A stretch of 61,986 nucleotides of DNA from an uncultured Eubacteriales bacterium (GCA_900551295.1 URVJ01000016.1:1-61986); one strand, 5' to 3'. Counted from the first letter of the stretch, positions 24,861-33,926 are shown. Numbers and translations: made by a program. The notes: generated from the letters alone by a model not told the origin.

Positions 24861-25205
24861 ATGAAAAGAATACTCGGCACTTTTTCACTCTTTTTCAGCG
24901 CCTTTGCAATCGCCCTTGCGGTGATAGCGTCGGTCATACTCATATCCGACTACGACAAGACTCAGGACGGCGCGGCGTTTGACCTTGAAAACGGGAGCTT
25001 TACGGTAATGGGCAACGAATATGTCATAGACACAAACGCCTTAAACATCTCGGAACGTCTGCTTGACTTCAACAAAAACATCTTCGGAAAAGGCGGACTT
25101 TACGCATTGAAACAGGCTTTCTTTTCGGTCGTCAGCGTCTGTACCGACAGCGCAAGGCTTGTTTTCAACATAACAGGCTCGGCTATAAGCGCGTCGGCGG
25201 ATTAA
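24861..25205 (+). CDS. Hypothetical membrane-anchored protein downstream of spoIIP
   Basis: 114 residues with one N-terminal membrane helix (about 8-30) and an external part with GSFTVMGNEYVIDTNALN. A second hydrophobic patch lies near the C-terminus. I do not recognise a family. AAAAAGGAAC lies about 8 bases before the ATG. It follows spoIIP by 27 bases and precedes a CmpB-like gene, so it may be expressed with the sporulation gene (inference). Confidence 0.7.
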   Translation: MKRILGTFSLFFSAFAIALAVIASVILISDYDKTQDGAAFDLENGSFTVMGNEYVIDTNALNISERLLDFNKNIFGKGGLYALKQAFFSVVSVCTDSARLVFNITGSAISASAD

Positions 25206-25238
25206 AAAAAGATTAAACCAAAAAAGGAATTTATAAAA

Positions 25239-25649
25239 ATGAGATTTATAAAAAACGCCGCGCATTTTGCCGGCATATTTGCAATAGGTTCGGCAGGCTA
25301 CGGGCTGTGCGAAACGGCTGTGCGAGGAAGAACGCACTGGTCAATGCTGCTTGCGGGCGGAATCTGCCTTGTATGGCTTGTGCTTGCGGACATAAAATAT
25401 ATGCCTCTCCCGATATATCTGCGCAGCCTTTACGGGGGACTTATAATAACGGCGGTGGAATTTGTTTTCGGCTGTATTTTCAACATTATTTTAGGCTTTG
25501 AAGTATGGGACTATTCTCATCTTCCGTTAAATATAATGGGACAGATATGCCCGAAGTTTTATTTTATCTGGGTTCTCATGAGCTTTGCGGTGTTTGTCTG
25601 CCGCAAAAAACTGCTCGTGCTGTACCAAAACGAAAATACCGCCGGATAA
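25239..25649 (+). CDS. Putative ABC-transporter type IV (CmpB/DUF1113) membrane protein
   Basis: 136 residues with four predicted helices. It carries features of the ABC_trans_CmpB family: SAGYGLCETAVRGRTHWSM, ITAVEFVFGCIFNIILGFEVWDYSHLPLNIMGQICPKF. In these proteins the motif VWDYS..P.N..GQIC is characteristic. The family is annotated as a putative transporter subunit, but no function has been shown. It overlaps no other gene and is third in the spoIIP unit. Confidence 0.8.
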   Translation: MRFIKNAAHFAGIFAIGSAGYGLCETAVRGRTHWSMLLAGGICLVWLVLADIKYMPLPIYLRSLYGGLIITAVEFVFGCIFNIILGFEVWDYSHLPLNIMGQICPKFYFIWVLMSFAVFVCRKKLLVLYQNENTAG

Positions 25650-25691
25650 ACGTCAAAAACACGCGTCCGGCGGCAGATATTATGATTTTAT

Positions 25692-26810
25692 CTATTTATC
25701 GAATATTCTCTGCATGAGCGACTCCGTCATTGCCGAAACTTTTGTGTAATCGGTCGCAGGCGCGTAGAGCTTTTCTATTTTGCGGTGAATAAGCCCTGCG
25801 TCGTTAAGGCAGGAAAGAGCCTGGGCGTGCATCTGGGAAGCGCACTTTTCTCCGAAGCGGTAATAGGAACGGTTTAATGAAAAGGTCTTTGTATCGGTAA
25901 AGCGGCGCATATTGACTACCGAATATCCTATGCCGCGTTTTTCAAGCTCGATACAGTAATCGTCGTCATACGGCGTAAAGCAGACGGAAATTTCGGGAAA
26001 ATACAGAGCGTCTATCTCTCCCGGATCTGTCGGATCGTAGCTCACTACCGTTTCTATGCCGTTTTTGATTGCGGCGTTATACATCATTCTCATATACACT
26101 TCTCCCGTATATCTCAGATCCTTTATAAAATATATTCTGTCCGACAGCTTTTCAAAGGTTCTGAATCTTATGTCTCCGTCGCAAGAATTTGCCGCCGTTA
26201 TGCGCACTCTTACGTCAGACGGACGGGAGCATTTTCTGAACAGCTTCGCCGCCTTTCTGTCAACGTCCGCGCTTATTTTTCCGTAAAGCAGGCACGAACG
26301 CGAAATGTCACAAAGACAGTCCTTTATCTGTTTCTGCGCCGAAAGAAACTTGTACGCGGCAGAGTAGCACGAGGATTTCTGCTTTATCAGCGAAAGTATT
26401 TCCTTACCGCTGTTATACAGCGCCCCTGTATCCCAGCATTCTCCCATATTGATTATTATTTCTTTTACTCCGGCAGCGCTCGGATCGACCGTATGAGGCG
26501 CCGTTCCGTCGAGAATTACGCACCCGGTCTGTTTTATTACGATACCGTCGAGAGAATACGGATCTGACGAGCAATGATAATATACCGGCGTAAGTCCGAG
26601 CTTTTCCGCATGGCTTCCCGCCTGTTTCATAAGCGTGCTCTTTCCGACACCCGGCCCTCCCTTTAAAATATATATACGGTTATGCTCATCGGGTGAAAAA
26701 ATACCGCCGAAATAGCTCTTGAATCCGAGATATGTATTTGAAGCCGCAAAACAGTGCAGCCCTTTATCGTCCGGAGAGTTTATGCGTCCGAAATACTGAT
26801 TAAAGCTCAT
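25692..26810 (-). CDS. P-loop ATPase of unknown function (PRK06851-like)
   Basis: About 372 residues. The start at 26810 is chosen because AAAGGA lies 8-9 bases upstream; it directly abuts the earlier ATG at 26819. Walker A YILKGGPGVGKSTLMKQ lies near residue 52, followed by YYHCSSDPYSLDGIVI, a motif characteristic of this family of clostridial and bacillar ATPases. A second half includes DGTAPHTVDP. It is soluble with no DNA-binding domain visible. The role is unknown. It lies convergent with the spoIIP unit. Confidence 0.75.
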   Translation of the reverse strand: MSFNQYFGRINSPDDKGLHCFAASNTYLGFKSYFGGIFSPDEHNRIYILKGGPGVGKSTLMKQAGSHAEKLGLTPVYYHCSSDPYSLDGIVIKQTGCVILDGTAPHTVDPSAAGVKEIIINMGECWDTGALYNSGKEILSLIKQKSSCYSAAYKFLSAQKQIKDCLCDISRSCLLYGKISADVDRKAAKLFRKCSRPSDVRVRITAANSCDGDIRFRTFEKLSDRIYFIKDLRYTGEVYMRMMYNAAIKNGIETVVSYDPTDPGEIDALYFPEISVCFTPYDDDYCIELEKRGIGYSVVNMRRFTDTKTFSLNRSYYRFGEKCASQMHAQALSCLNDAGLIHRKIEKLYAPATDYTKVSAMTESLMQRIFDK

Positions 26811-26895
26811 AAGATACATTCCTTTCGTAGCTTTTTACTGCTATTCTATGAATTTATCCCGAAAGTTGTGAAAAGAAAGGCGGCGCCGGACATTC

Positions 26896-26923
26896 ACACA
26901 AAGCCCGCGTTTTTCATAGTATG
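26896..26923 (+). promoter_or_regulatory. Possible mother-cell sigma (SigK/SigE-like) promoter
   Basis: AC (26896-26897), 17 bases, CATAGTATG (26915-26923), close to the AC-N16/17-CATANNNTA pattern of SigK. It lies ~57 bases ahead of the Cys-rich mini-protein. Weak evidence from sequence alone. Confidence 0.3.
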
Positions 26924-26979
26924 TAGCAGAGAGCCGAAGAAACGACGGCTTTCAGTTACGAAGGAAGGAGGACGCTGAC

Positions 26980-27075
26980 ATGAGCTGCTGCTTGAGCAAT
27001 GTTTTCTCAGACGATAACAACATCTGGCTTATCATTCTTATAGCTATCATAATCCTCTGCTGCTTCTGCGGATGA
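26980..27075 (+). CDS. 31-residue Cys-rich single-helix membrane peptide
   Basis: The sequence begins MSCCLSNVFSDDNNIW and ends with a hydrophobic helix WLIILIAIIIL followed by CCFCG. It has five Cys, two at the start and three at the end. GGAAGGAGG lies 8 bases before the ATG, the strongest ribosome binding site nearby, and a terminator follows, so it is probably a real gene. The layout recalls the tiny YjcZ-type sporulation membrane proteins of Bacillus and clostridia, but the Cys clusters differ. A SigK-like promoter supports a spore-coat or cortex role (inference). Confidence 0.7.
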   Translation: MSCCLSNVFSDDNNIWLIILIAIIILCCFCG

Positions 27076-27145
27076 TAATCCTTAATTTGCCGTATGTGTA
27101 AATTTGCGGCAAACAGTACGAAAAACTGCAAAAAAATGCTTTTAC

Positions 27146-27179
27146 GTCCCGGATTTCCATAATTCGGGGCGGTTTTTTT
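27146..27179 (+). terminator. Intrinsic terminator of the mini-protein gene
   Basis: Stem GTCCCG/CGGGGC (27146-27151 with 27165-27170) with one G-U, then GG and seven T. Confidence 0.7.
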
Positions 27180-27242
27180 ATGATTATTTTCCATACACAG
27201 GAAAGCGTTCAAGTATTCGGAAAACATGGAAGATCCTTTGCA

Positions 27243-27271
27243 TTGAAATTAAGTGTTTGGTGAGGTACAAT
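27243..27271 (+). promoter_or_regulatory. Promoter of the CAP-domain gene
   Basis: TTGAAA (27243-27248), 17-base spacer, TACAAT (27266-27271). Confidence 0.65.
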
Positions 27272-27295
27272 TATTTCCGGAAGGGGGAAATAATT

Positions 27296-28129
27296 ATGAA
27301 AAAGCAAATCGCTATCATTTTTGCGGCATTGCTGGCAGCGCTTCCTGTAAGTGCATATGCGGCGTGCGCAAACGACGACATCTCCGAATGTGTGAAAAAT
27401 CAAAACTGTGAGGTTCTTCGGGATCTCACGGAAAAATGCGGGGATCTGACCTGCACGGAAACTTCGGGCAGCCTTCTCTCAGACATATTCTCCGGCAACA
27501 AGGTTGAAATAACCGGACAGAACATATCGGTACTTGAAAACCTGCTCAAGGAAAAATACGGTCTTTCCGGCAATATTTTCTCGGGCTCCTGCACACCGTC
27601 AGACACTCCTGACAGTTCGGACAAAACGGACAAGCCCGAAACTCCGGACACTCCCGATACGCCCGACGAACCTGAAACGCCCGACACACCCGAAACTCCG
27701 GATAAACCCGGAAACGGCAGCACCGATAACGGCACGGATTCGGGAAACGTTGAAAACTACGCATATGTAAAGCAGGTAGTTGAGCTTGTCAACAAGGAGA
27801 GAAACAAAAACGGTCTTGCATCGCTTACCATGGACTCGGAGCTTAACCGCGCCGCAGCAGTAAGAGCAAAAGAGACCGCTCAGAGCTTCTCTCACACAAG
27901 GCCCAACGGTTCAAGCTGCTTTACCGCACTTGACGAAATAGGATATTCCTATTCATCGGCAGGTGAGAACATCGCCATGGGACAGTCGTCTCCGAGTGAA
28001 GTAGTAAACGCATGGATGAATTCCGAGGGCCACAGGGCAAACATTCTCAATTCGGCCTTTACCAAGATCGGCGTAGGCTGCCACTCGAACGGCTCGACTC
28101 TCTACTGGTCTCAGTTCTTCGCAGGCTGA
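27296..28129 (+). CDS. Secreted CAP/SCP-domain (YkwD-like) protein
   Basis: 277 residues. A signal peptide (MKKQIAIIFAALLAALPVSAYA, cleavage after AYA) is followed by a small N-terminal domain with several Cys and a Thr/Pro/Asp/Glu linker of repeating PDTPE units (about 100-145). The C-terminal CAP domain carries SFSHTRPNGSSCF, GENIAMGQ and WMNSEGHRANILN. CAP proteins of bacteria are secreted, with mostly unknown roles; in clostridia some are spore- or envelope-associated. AAGGGGGAAA precedes the ATG. Monocistronic, with a clear promoter and terminator. Confidence 0.9.
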   Translation: MKKQIAIIFAALLAALPVSAYAACANDDISECVKNQNCEVLRDLTEKCGDLTCTETSGSLLSDIFSGNKVEITGQNISVLENLLKEKYGLSGNIFSGSCTPSDTPDSSDKTDKPETPDTPDTPDEPETPDTPETPDKPGNGSTDNGTDSGNVENYAYVKQVVELVNKERNKNGLASLTMDSELNRAAAVRAKETAQSFSHTRPNGSSCFTALDEIGYSYSSAGENIAMGQSSPSEVVNAWMNSEGHRANILNSAFTKIGVGCHSNGSTLYWSQFFAG

Positions 28130-28181
28130 TTCGCACTAACCGTTTAATTTATTTCACACAAATCTATATATAAGCATAAGG

Positions 28182-28237
28182 CTCAGAGTTCTGCGGTAAA
28201 TTTTCCTTCCAACCGCCGCAGGACTTTGAGTTTTTTA
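28182..28237 (+). terminator. Intrinsic terminator of the CAP-domain gene
   Basis: A 15-bp stem (28182-28196 with 28216-28230, two G-U) followed by TTTTTTATTTT. Confidence 0.9.
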
Positions 28238-28301
28238 TTTTAGTCTTTACGAAGTTATATGTACTTTTGGTAAACGTAACATTGATAATATGTTAAAATT
28301 A

Positions 28302-28368
28302 GAACTTTTGTTTGACATTTTTCGACACGTCTGCTATAATACAATTAAATAAGAGCATACATATGTTC
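28302..28368 (+). promoter_or_regulatory. lexA promoter with two LexA-box-like sites
   Basis: Promoter TTGACA (28312-28317), 17-base spacer, TATAAT (28335-28340). Two matches to the Firmicutes SOS box GAAC-N4-GTTC flank it. GAAC-TTTT-GTTT (28302-28313) overlaps the -35, and ATAC-ATAT-GTTC (28357-28368) lies just after the start site. Both are imperfect. This suggests autorepression. Confidence 0.6.
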
Positions 28369-28415
28369 TTGTTTTCATAAAAAGACAATCATACCAATCT
28401 CACGAGGTAAAAAAC

Positions 28416-29030
28416 ATGATACAGTTAAAACCAAAGGAACAGCGAGTATACGACTACCTTAAAGAAAAGATCGCGTCGCAGGGATATGCTCCGTCGGTAA
28501 GGGAAATATGTGCGGATCTCAACATAAAATCGACTTCAACCGCGCATATGTACGTTGAGCGCCTTGCGTCAAAGGGGCTTATAAACCGCGAAAACGGCAA
28601 GAGCAGAACCATGATACTTGCCGAGAACGAGGAGATCAAAAAGTCGGAGGGCAACAGCTACAACGTGCCGGTAATAGGTCAGGTTGCGGCAGGCACGCCT
28701 ATACTCACGGCGCAGAACTTTGACGGATACATAGGCTTTTCTTCAGAAAAGAAATACCAGCCGGATCTTTTGTTTGCGCTGCACGTAAAGGGCGACAGCA
28801 TGAAGGACATAGGAATACTCAACGGCGACATAGTTGTAGTCGAAAAGCGCGAATACGCCGACAACGGCGAAATAGTCGTAGCGATGATAGACGACGAGGC
28901 AACCGTCAAGCGTTTCTTCAAGGAAAACGGCAGATACAGGCTTCAGCCCGAAAACAGCGAAATGCAGCCGATATACGCAGACGAGGTTTCGGTTCTCGGC
29001 AAGGTCGTTGCCGACATAAGATATTATTAA
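28416..29030 (+). CDS. lexA: LexA repressor
   Basis: 204 residues. The N-terminal winged helix-turn-helix is APSVREICADLNIKSTSTAHMYVERL (about 26-51). The cleavable Ala-Gly bond is in QVAAGTP near residue 91. The S24 serine protease domain has Ser in KGDSMKDIG (about 128) and Lys in ATVKRFF (about 165). Upon DNA damage RecA triggers self-cleavage and derepression. GAGG lies 8 bases before the ATG. A ComF-like gene follows six bases later. Confidence 0.96.
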   Translation: MIQLKPKEQRVYDYLKEKIASQGYAPSVREICADLNIKSTSTAHMYVERLASKGLINRENGKSRTMILAENEEIKKSEGNSYNVPVIGQVAAGTPILTAQNFDGYIGFSSEKKYQPDLLFALHVKGDSMKDIGILNGDIVVVEKREYADNGEIVVAMIDDEATVKRFFKENGRYRLQPENSEMQPIYADEVSVLGKVVADIRYY

Positions 29031-29036
29031 AGCGCC

Positions 29037-29705
29037 ATGGCTCTTTCGGAGTTTCTCTTTGTAAACAGATGCCCCGTATGCAAAAGAAAGCAGGTCGGGT
29101 TTGACGTGTGTGCGGTATGCCGCGCGTCTCTCGCAAACGCGAAAAATCCGTCGGCAGCAACGGTAAGGGGAAATATGCGCACATACACCTCGTACAGCCT
29201 TTATCCGTATGAAAATCCGACGGTGAAAAAATATTTGTTTGCGCTGAAAAGAAGTCCGACAAAAGAGCTTGTAAGGTTTGCGGCACATGACATTGCGGAA
29301 AATCTCATTCCGATTCTGCCGAAAAACGCATACACGGTGTGCTTTGCTCCGAGAGGAAAGAAAAACGTAAGAATTTACGGCGCAGACCACATGAAACTTG
29401 TTTCAAAACAGCTTGCAAAGTCTGTTGCGTACATAGATTACGAAAAACTGCTTTCAAGGCGCGGATTTACCAAAGAACAGAAAGAACTCGGCTTTGATGA
29501 GCGCAGAGAAAATCTGAAAGGCAAAATTACTGCATCAAAAAAGGATTCCGCAAAGGAAATCCTCATTTTAGATGATATTATAACGTCAGCAAGCACATTT
29601 ATTTCGTGTGCCGACGCGCTGCTTTGCGCCAATCCCGATGCGCACGTTACGGGCATATTCATAGCGACGGCGCAAAAGTCTTTAAAAAGTGCGGAGAATG
29701 TTTAG
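29037..29705 (+). CDS. ComF-like phosphoribosyltransferase-fold protein
   Basis: 222 residues. An N-terminal zinc-ribbon-like pair CPVC/CAVC (about 12-30) precedes a phosphoribosyltransferase domain with the PRPP-binding motif EILILDDIITSAST near residue 180. ComF proteins take part in DNA uptake and possibly in nucleotide or DNA repair steps. The usual RGFNQA motif of ComF appears changed to a region with SRRGFTKEQKELGFDERREN. It is probably cotranscribed with lexA. Its end overlaps the 3' end of the convergent holA by four bases. Confidence 0.85.
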   Translation: MALSEFLFVNRCPVCKRKQVGFDVCAVCRASLANAKNPSAATVRGNMRTYTSYSLYPYENPTVKKYLFALKRSPTKELVRFAAHDIAENLIPILPKNAYTVCFAPRGKKNVRIYGADHMKLVSKQLAKSVAYIDYEKLLSRRGFTKEQKELGFDERRENLKGKITASKKDSAKEILILDDIITSASTFISCADALLCANPDAHVTGIFIATAQKSLKSAENV

Positions 29706-30844
29706 TTTCCGCGTCCCGCAAAGGCAATTCTGCAAACAAGCTCTGTAAGCACGGTGTATCCGTCCGCACCCGACGTTTTGAGCTTATCCTCATATTCCGA
29801 ACAGAGCTTTACGCATCTTTTTGCAAAGCTGTCGGAAACGTTTGTGCCCGAAAATTCTCTCAGCCTTAAAATTTCCATATCCATTTTCACGGCGTACTCA
29901 TGTATGCCGGTTTTTTTTGACATTTCCGCAGGATTTACCGCGTTTTTGCCGCAAAGCTCTATCATTTCAAGTTCTGATGCCTTATTTGAGAGCGTTGCAA
30001 AGACGGAAAACGGATCATGATTCTTTGAACGCAGCACCGAGAGCGCACTCGCTGCCTTTATGAAATTGCCGCGGAAAGCAAAGTTTGAAACGTCGAATAT
30101 CTGCGCCTCGGCGCTCTTTATGCATATAAAATCTATGTCGGCGTTGGTGAGAGTGTCGCGTTTATTGTAGTAAAGCCAGTCTATGCACTTGTCTATCTCG
30201 TTTTTCAGCATAGTCATGTCGTTTCCGACGGTGCTGCACAGATATACCGCAACGCTTCTTTCGACATTGAGCTTTGCTCTCGAAAAGTGCCTCAGTATCC
30301 ACGTTATAAGAACGGCGCTTCCGACAGGCTCACGCTTAAAATTTACCACCAACGCGTTTTCGCATATGCGTTTATACACGCCTTTTGACAGATCCGGATC
30401 GTCTCCCGAATAGAACCAAAAAACAACGGCGTTTTTATTTTCGCTGTCCGAAAGAGCGTCGGCAAGAAAGTCGGCGTCGGCTTTTGAAAGCGACGAAAGA
30501 TCGGGTTTTACCAGCCTTATTACGCGAAATCCTCCGTTTTGCTCTTCGCCGTCCCCCGTATTTTCTTCCATGCTGAACATATCCGCAGTTTCGGCGGCGT
30601 CAGTGTCGTAGGATTCCATAAAATCCGAAAGCTCGAACTCTCCCTCATACACCGTCTTTACATTCAGCATTCTGTTGCCTGCCTCGAGGCACATTAGAGA
30701 ATAATAGTGATTCTTTGTATATTCCTCATCGCCGTAAAACACATATGTCCCGGCGAGATTTTTATTCTTTATTCTGTCTTTGAGCAAAGCGACGTTCCCG
30801 GCATGAATATCCGCCGGTTTTTCTCTGTACGGTGCTTTTGCCAT
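29702..30844 (-). CDS. holA: DNA polymerase III delta subunit
   Basis: 380 residues. This is the clamp-loader subunit that opens the sliding clamp. It has the HolA pattern: TYVFYGDEEYTKNHYYSLM near residue 33 (a degenerate P-loop region, as normal for delta), VVFWFYSGDDPD, and the C-terminal helical collar with MSKKTGIHEYAVKMDMEILR. An insertion of acidic residues (SMEENTGDGEEQNGG, about 92-106) is unusual. AAAGGAGG precedes the ATG. Last gene of the run M16-M16-lgt-mreC-comEC-holA; comEC directly ahead of holA is common in Firmicutes. Confidence 0.92.
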   Translation of the reverse strand: MAKAPYREKPADIHAGNVALLKDRIKNKNLAGTYVFYGDEEYTKNHYYSLMCLEAGNRMLNVKTVYEGEFELSDFMESYDTDAAETADMFSMEENTGDGEEQNGGFRVIRLVKPDLSSLSKADADFLADALSDSENKNAVVFWFYSGDDPDLSKGVYKRICENALVVNFKREPVGSAVLITWILRHFSRAKLNVERSVAVYLCSTVGNDMTMLKNEIDKCIDWLYYNKRDTLTNADIDFICIKSAEAQIFDVSNFAFRGNFIKAASALSVLRSKNHDPFSVFATLSNKASELEMIELCGKNAVNPAEMSKKTGIHEYAVKMDMEILRLREFSGTNVSDSFAKRCVKLCSEYEDKLKTSGADGYTVLTELVCRIAFAGRGN

Positions 30845-30865
30845 GACTGCCGCCTCCTTTTTTGT

Positions 30866-33088
30866 TTAATACAATCTTACGCTCTTCTTTTCGTAGGTAT
30901 TCTGCACGCCCGTATTAGGTTCCGCTCCCTTTTTGAGCCTTGTGAAAAACGTGCCGCAGTCGGGAACCGTGTCGTTCTGCGCGTCAAAAGCATTTGAAGA
31001 ATCAGAGCAGAAATATGCCGCGGAATAATAAGTTCCGGCAAAATCGTTTGCGTCATAGCCTTCGGAAATTACCGCGCGGAATTTTTTATTTCCGTCAAGC
31101 ACGTCGATAATATATCCGCCGTCTGCTTTTTGCGTACACTGCACTTTTACGTTTCCCGAAAACAGTCCGCGGCAGACACCCGAAACATTTGTGCCGTACT
31201 CCGACAGTCTGTCCGAAAGTTTATGTGCGCCCGAAAACTCCGCCACATACACGCCTTTTACGCCGAATCTTTCGGCAAAGCTTTGTATATTATGCGAGAG
31301 AATTTTTGCGTCGGTATTTTCCGACGGAATTACAAAGATATAGTTATTTCCGCCATACGCGTCGAAATGCGCGTCGTCAGGGTCGGTACACAGATTACTG
31401 TCGGCATTGAAAATGACGGCTGCGCTCCTTGCGAGTTTTACCGAAATCTGCGTGTCCGACGCATTTTTACGGTAGTACCAAACTTCAGTATTTCCGTCCG
31501 AGATAACACTATACGCAAAAGACGCGGCTGACATAACAATACAGAAGAATATCTGAAACGCGAAAATTCTCTTTACCGTCCGCATATCCGAAAACGCCGC
31601 AGCAAGCGCGCAAATCGCAAGGCAAAGGATCGGAATATAAAGCAGGGCTTTGCAAAACGGAAAAGCTGCAAGCGAATATTTAAAGCCTGCGAAAAAGTGT
31701 GCGGAATCAAGCATTGCACGCACGAAAAATATGCATATATCGCCGACAAAGCCGTACAGCGCCGAAAACACGTGCAAAGAGGAAAGCGGATTTAAAAGCG
31801 CAAACAAAACAAGCGCCGTAAGCGCACATTCGCACAACGGCGACACCGCAAGCGATGAAACAAATGACCATACTGAAATCTCTCCGAACGACAGCGCCGT
31901 AATCGGAAAAGAAAACGCAACTGCCGCGGCATTTGCGGCAAGAGCCGAGAGAACGGCATAGGAAAAACCGCTTTTATGTGCGAAAAGCTCCGAGCATACG
32001 ATAATTCCGAACGTCGATACAAACGAAAGCTGTGTGCCGACGCCGAGCACGGCATACGGATCGCAGACGCATATTATTGCCGCCGCAAGAAAAAGCGCGT
32101 TTATTCCGTCCGACTTTTTATTTTCAAGCATTGCCGAATAAGAACACATCGCCATGATCCCGGCTCTGAGCACCGAGATCTGAACGCCCGTCAGCAGTAT
32201 ATAGAAAACGCATATGCAGAACAGCAGAAATATGCCGATATTTTTATGTACCGTAAGTCTTTTGAAAATACCTGCGAACAGTCCGAGTATTATTGCAAGG
32301 TGCATACCCGAAATGCACAGCACATGGGAAAGTCCGCTTCTGCGAAAATCTTTCTTTATATCGGGATCAAGCCCCGAACGTTCGCCCGTGATAAGCGCCG
32401 ACGCGGTTTCGGGCACATCATATCCGAACTTCTTTGTCAGAGAATTATAATATATTTCATTTATATAATTTCTTATCTTCCGGAAAACATCTTTATCCGC
32501 GCTTTTATCCGCGCTTTTCTCCGCGCTCTTTATTTTTACGTTCGGTATCTGTATAAAAATATGCTTTGAACGCATATACGACGTACTGTCAAAAACGTCG
32601 TTATCAATATCGTACACGCTTTTGGGCGTTCCCGAAAAGACAATAATATCGCCTTCATCCGCGAAGTCCGCGCTGTAACAATAAATATCAGCCTTTAATT
32701 TTCCGCTTATATCTTTTCCGTCGGCAGAAAGCAGCGTTACGTCAAACGAGCTGTAAGAGTTGTTCCCCGAAAAGGACAGCACCTTACCGCAAAACTCATG
32801 TTCCGCACCGCCGTACTCTTTTACAAAATCAAGCGCATTCTTTTCTTTGATATTATACGAAAAATACGGTACGACCGTTCCGAGCAAAGCCGCCGCGCAG
32901 AGAAAGACGCAAAATACGGTATTTTCCCGCCGTTTACAAAGCGAAACAACGCACAAAAGTGCAAAAACCGCGGCAAAAACGCATATGTAAACAAACTTAT
33001 CGGGTTTTTTAAGTACCGCAAGGTTTAAAACTATGAATACAAGTCCCGACGCCGCAATCGGCCTTTTATAATGCCCGACGTCATTCAT
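30866..33088 (-). CDS. comEC: ComEC/Rec2 competence membrane protein with degenerate C-terminal domain
   Basis: About 740 residues. The N-terminal membrane and OB-like part (DUF4131), then the competence domain with RSGLDPDIKKDFRRSGLSHVLCISGMHLAIILG, are as in ComEC, the DNA-translocation channel. The C-terminal ~200 residues occupy the place of the metallo-beta-lactamase nuclease domain but lack the HxHxDH metal motif, so nuclease activity is unlikely. The start is either the ATG at 33088 or a TTG at 33100, both overlapping the end of mreC, which indicates translational coupling. Confidence 0.88.
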   Translation of the reverse strand: MNDVGHYKRPIAASGLVFIVLNLAVLKKPDKFVYICVFAAVFALLCVVSLCKRRENTVFCVFLCAAALLGTVVPYFSYNIKEKNALDFVKEYGGAEHEFCGKVLSFSGNNSYSSFDVTLLSADGKDISGKLKADIYCYSADFADEGDIIVFSGTPKSVYDIDNDVFDSTSYMRSKHIFIQIPNVKIKSAEKSADKSADKDVFRKIRNYINEIYYNSLTKKFGYDVPETASALITGERSGLDPDIKKDFRRSGLSHVLCISGMHLAIILGLFAGIFKRLTVHKNIGIFLLFCICVFYILLTGVQISVLRAGIMAMCSYSAMLENKKSDGINALFLAAAIICVCDPYAVLGVGTQLSFVSTFGIIVCSELFAHKSGFSYAVLSALAANAAAVAFSFPITALSFGEISVWSFVSSLAVSPLCECALTALVLFALLNPLSSLHVFSALYGFVGDICIFFVRAMLDSAHFFAGFKYSLAAFPFCKALLYIPILCLAICALAAAFSDMRTVKRIFAFQIFFCIVMSAASFAYSVISDGNTEVWYYRKNASDTQISVKLARSAAVIFNADSNLCTDPDDAHFDAYGGNNYIFVIPSENTDAKILSHNIQSFAERFGVKGVYVAEFSGAHKLSDRLSEYGTNVSGVCRGLFSGNVKVQCTQKADGGYIIDVLDGNKKFRAVISEGYDANDFAGTYYSAAYFCSDSSNAFDAQNDTVPDCGTFFTRLKKGAEPNTGVQNTYEKKSVRLY

Positions 33089-33926
33089 AGACCCGTTCAA
33101 AGCCGGTTATGACCATAATATCGTCGGCTTCGAGCTGTGTGGATTCGGGAACTACGACAGCGCTCAACGTATAGCTGTTCATATCCGGTATTATACTTTC
33201 GACTTTTCCGACGGTAAGCCCTCTCGGATAGACGTCGCCGAGTCCCGAGGTGAGTATTCCGTCGCCCTCTTTTATATCCGTCTGCGAAACAAGTCCCTTT
33301 ATCATGCACTTTCCCGAAGAAAATGCGTCGAAATCGCCCGACATTACGCCGGTATTCCCGGTTCTCTCATCGTAAACACCGACGTTTACGTCATACGACA
33401 GCACAGACAGGCATTTTGTGCTTGTTGCGTCGGCGCTTACCGTCACGCCGAGAAGATTTCCGTCGGAATCTATTATGGGCATATCCTCTTTCACGCCGTG
33501 AAACGTACCTTTATCTATGACAAAATACGAGGTATAATTCGAGCTTGTACGTGCGATTATCTGCGCGTTTACAAGTTCAAAATCGGTTCTCTCGCGTTTA
33601 AGACCGAGATAGCCGTACAGATTATCGTTCTGATTTTTGAGCAGCATATTTCTGCTCTCAAGCTTTTTAAGCTCCGCGTTTTCTTTTTTCAGGCTCTCAT
33701 TCTCTTCAAGCAGCTTTTTCTGATTTCTGAAATATCCGCCAATTCCGGAAATGCCGTCGCAGATACTGTCGGAAACCGACTGCAAAGGACTTACGGCGAA
33801 ATTTACGGCTTTTGAAACTATATTCGCCCTGCCGTTCCAGACCTTCAGGCACACCGCGCTCATTATTACCGCAATCACAAAGCAGACGGGATAGAAGATC
33901 TGTCTTTTTTTATATACGACCTTCAT
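33081..33926 (-). CDS. mreC: Rod shape-determining protein MreC
   Basis: 281 residues. One N-terminal membrane helix (about 10-30) is followed by a coiled coil (NQKKLLEENESLKKENAELKKLESRN, about 68-95) and beta-barrel domains containing YTSYFVIDKGTFHGVKEDMPII. It organises lateral wall synthesis together with MreB, MreD and RodA/PBP2. GGAGGTGACGG precedes the ATG. The gene overlaps the end of lgt by four bases. Neither mreB nor mreD is adjacent, an unusual split of the cluster. Confidence 0.93.
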   Translation of the reverse strand: MKVVYKKRQIFYPVCFVIAVIMSAVCLKVWNGRANIVSKAVNFAVSPLQSVSDSICDGISGIGGYFRNQKKLLEENESLKKENAELKKLESRNMLLKNQNDNLYGYLGLKRERTDFELVNAQIIARTSSNYTSYFVIDKGTFHGVKEDMPIIDSDGNLLGVTVSADATSTKCLSVLSYDVNVGVYDERTGNTGVMSGDFDAFSSGKCMIKGLVSQTDIKEGDGILTSGLGDVYPRGLTVGKVESIIPDMNSYTLSAVVVPESTQLEADDIMVITGFERVYE

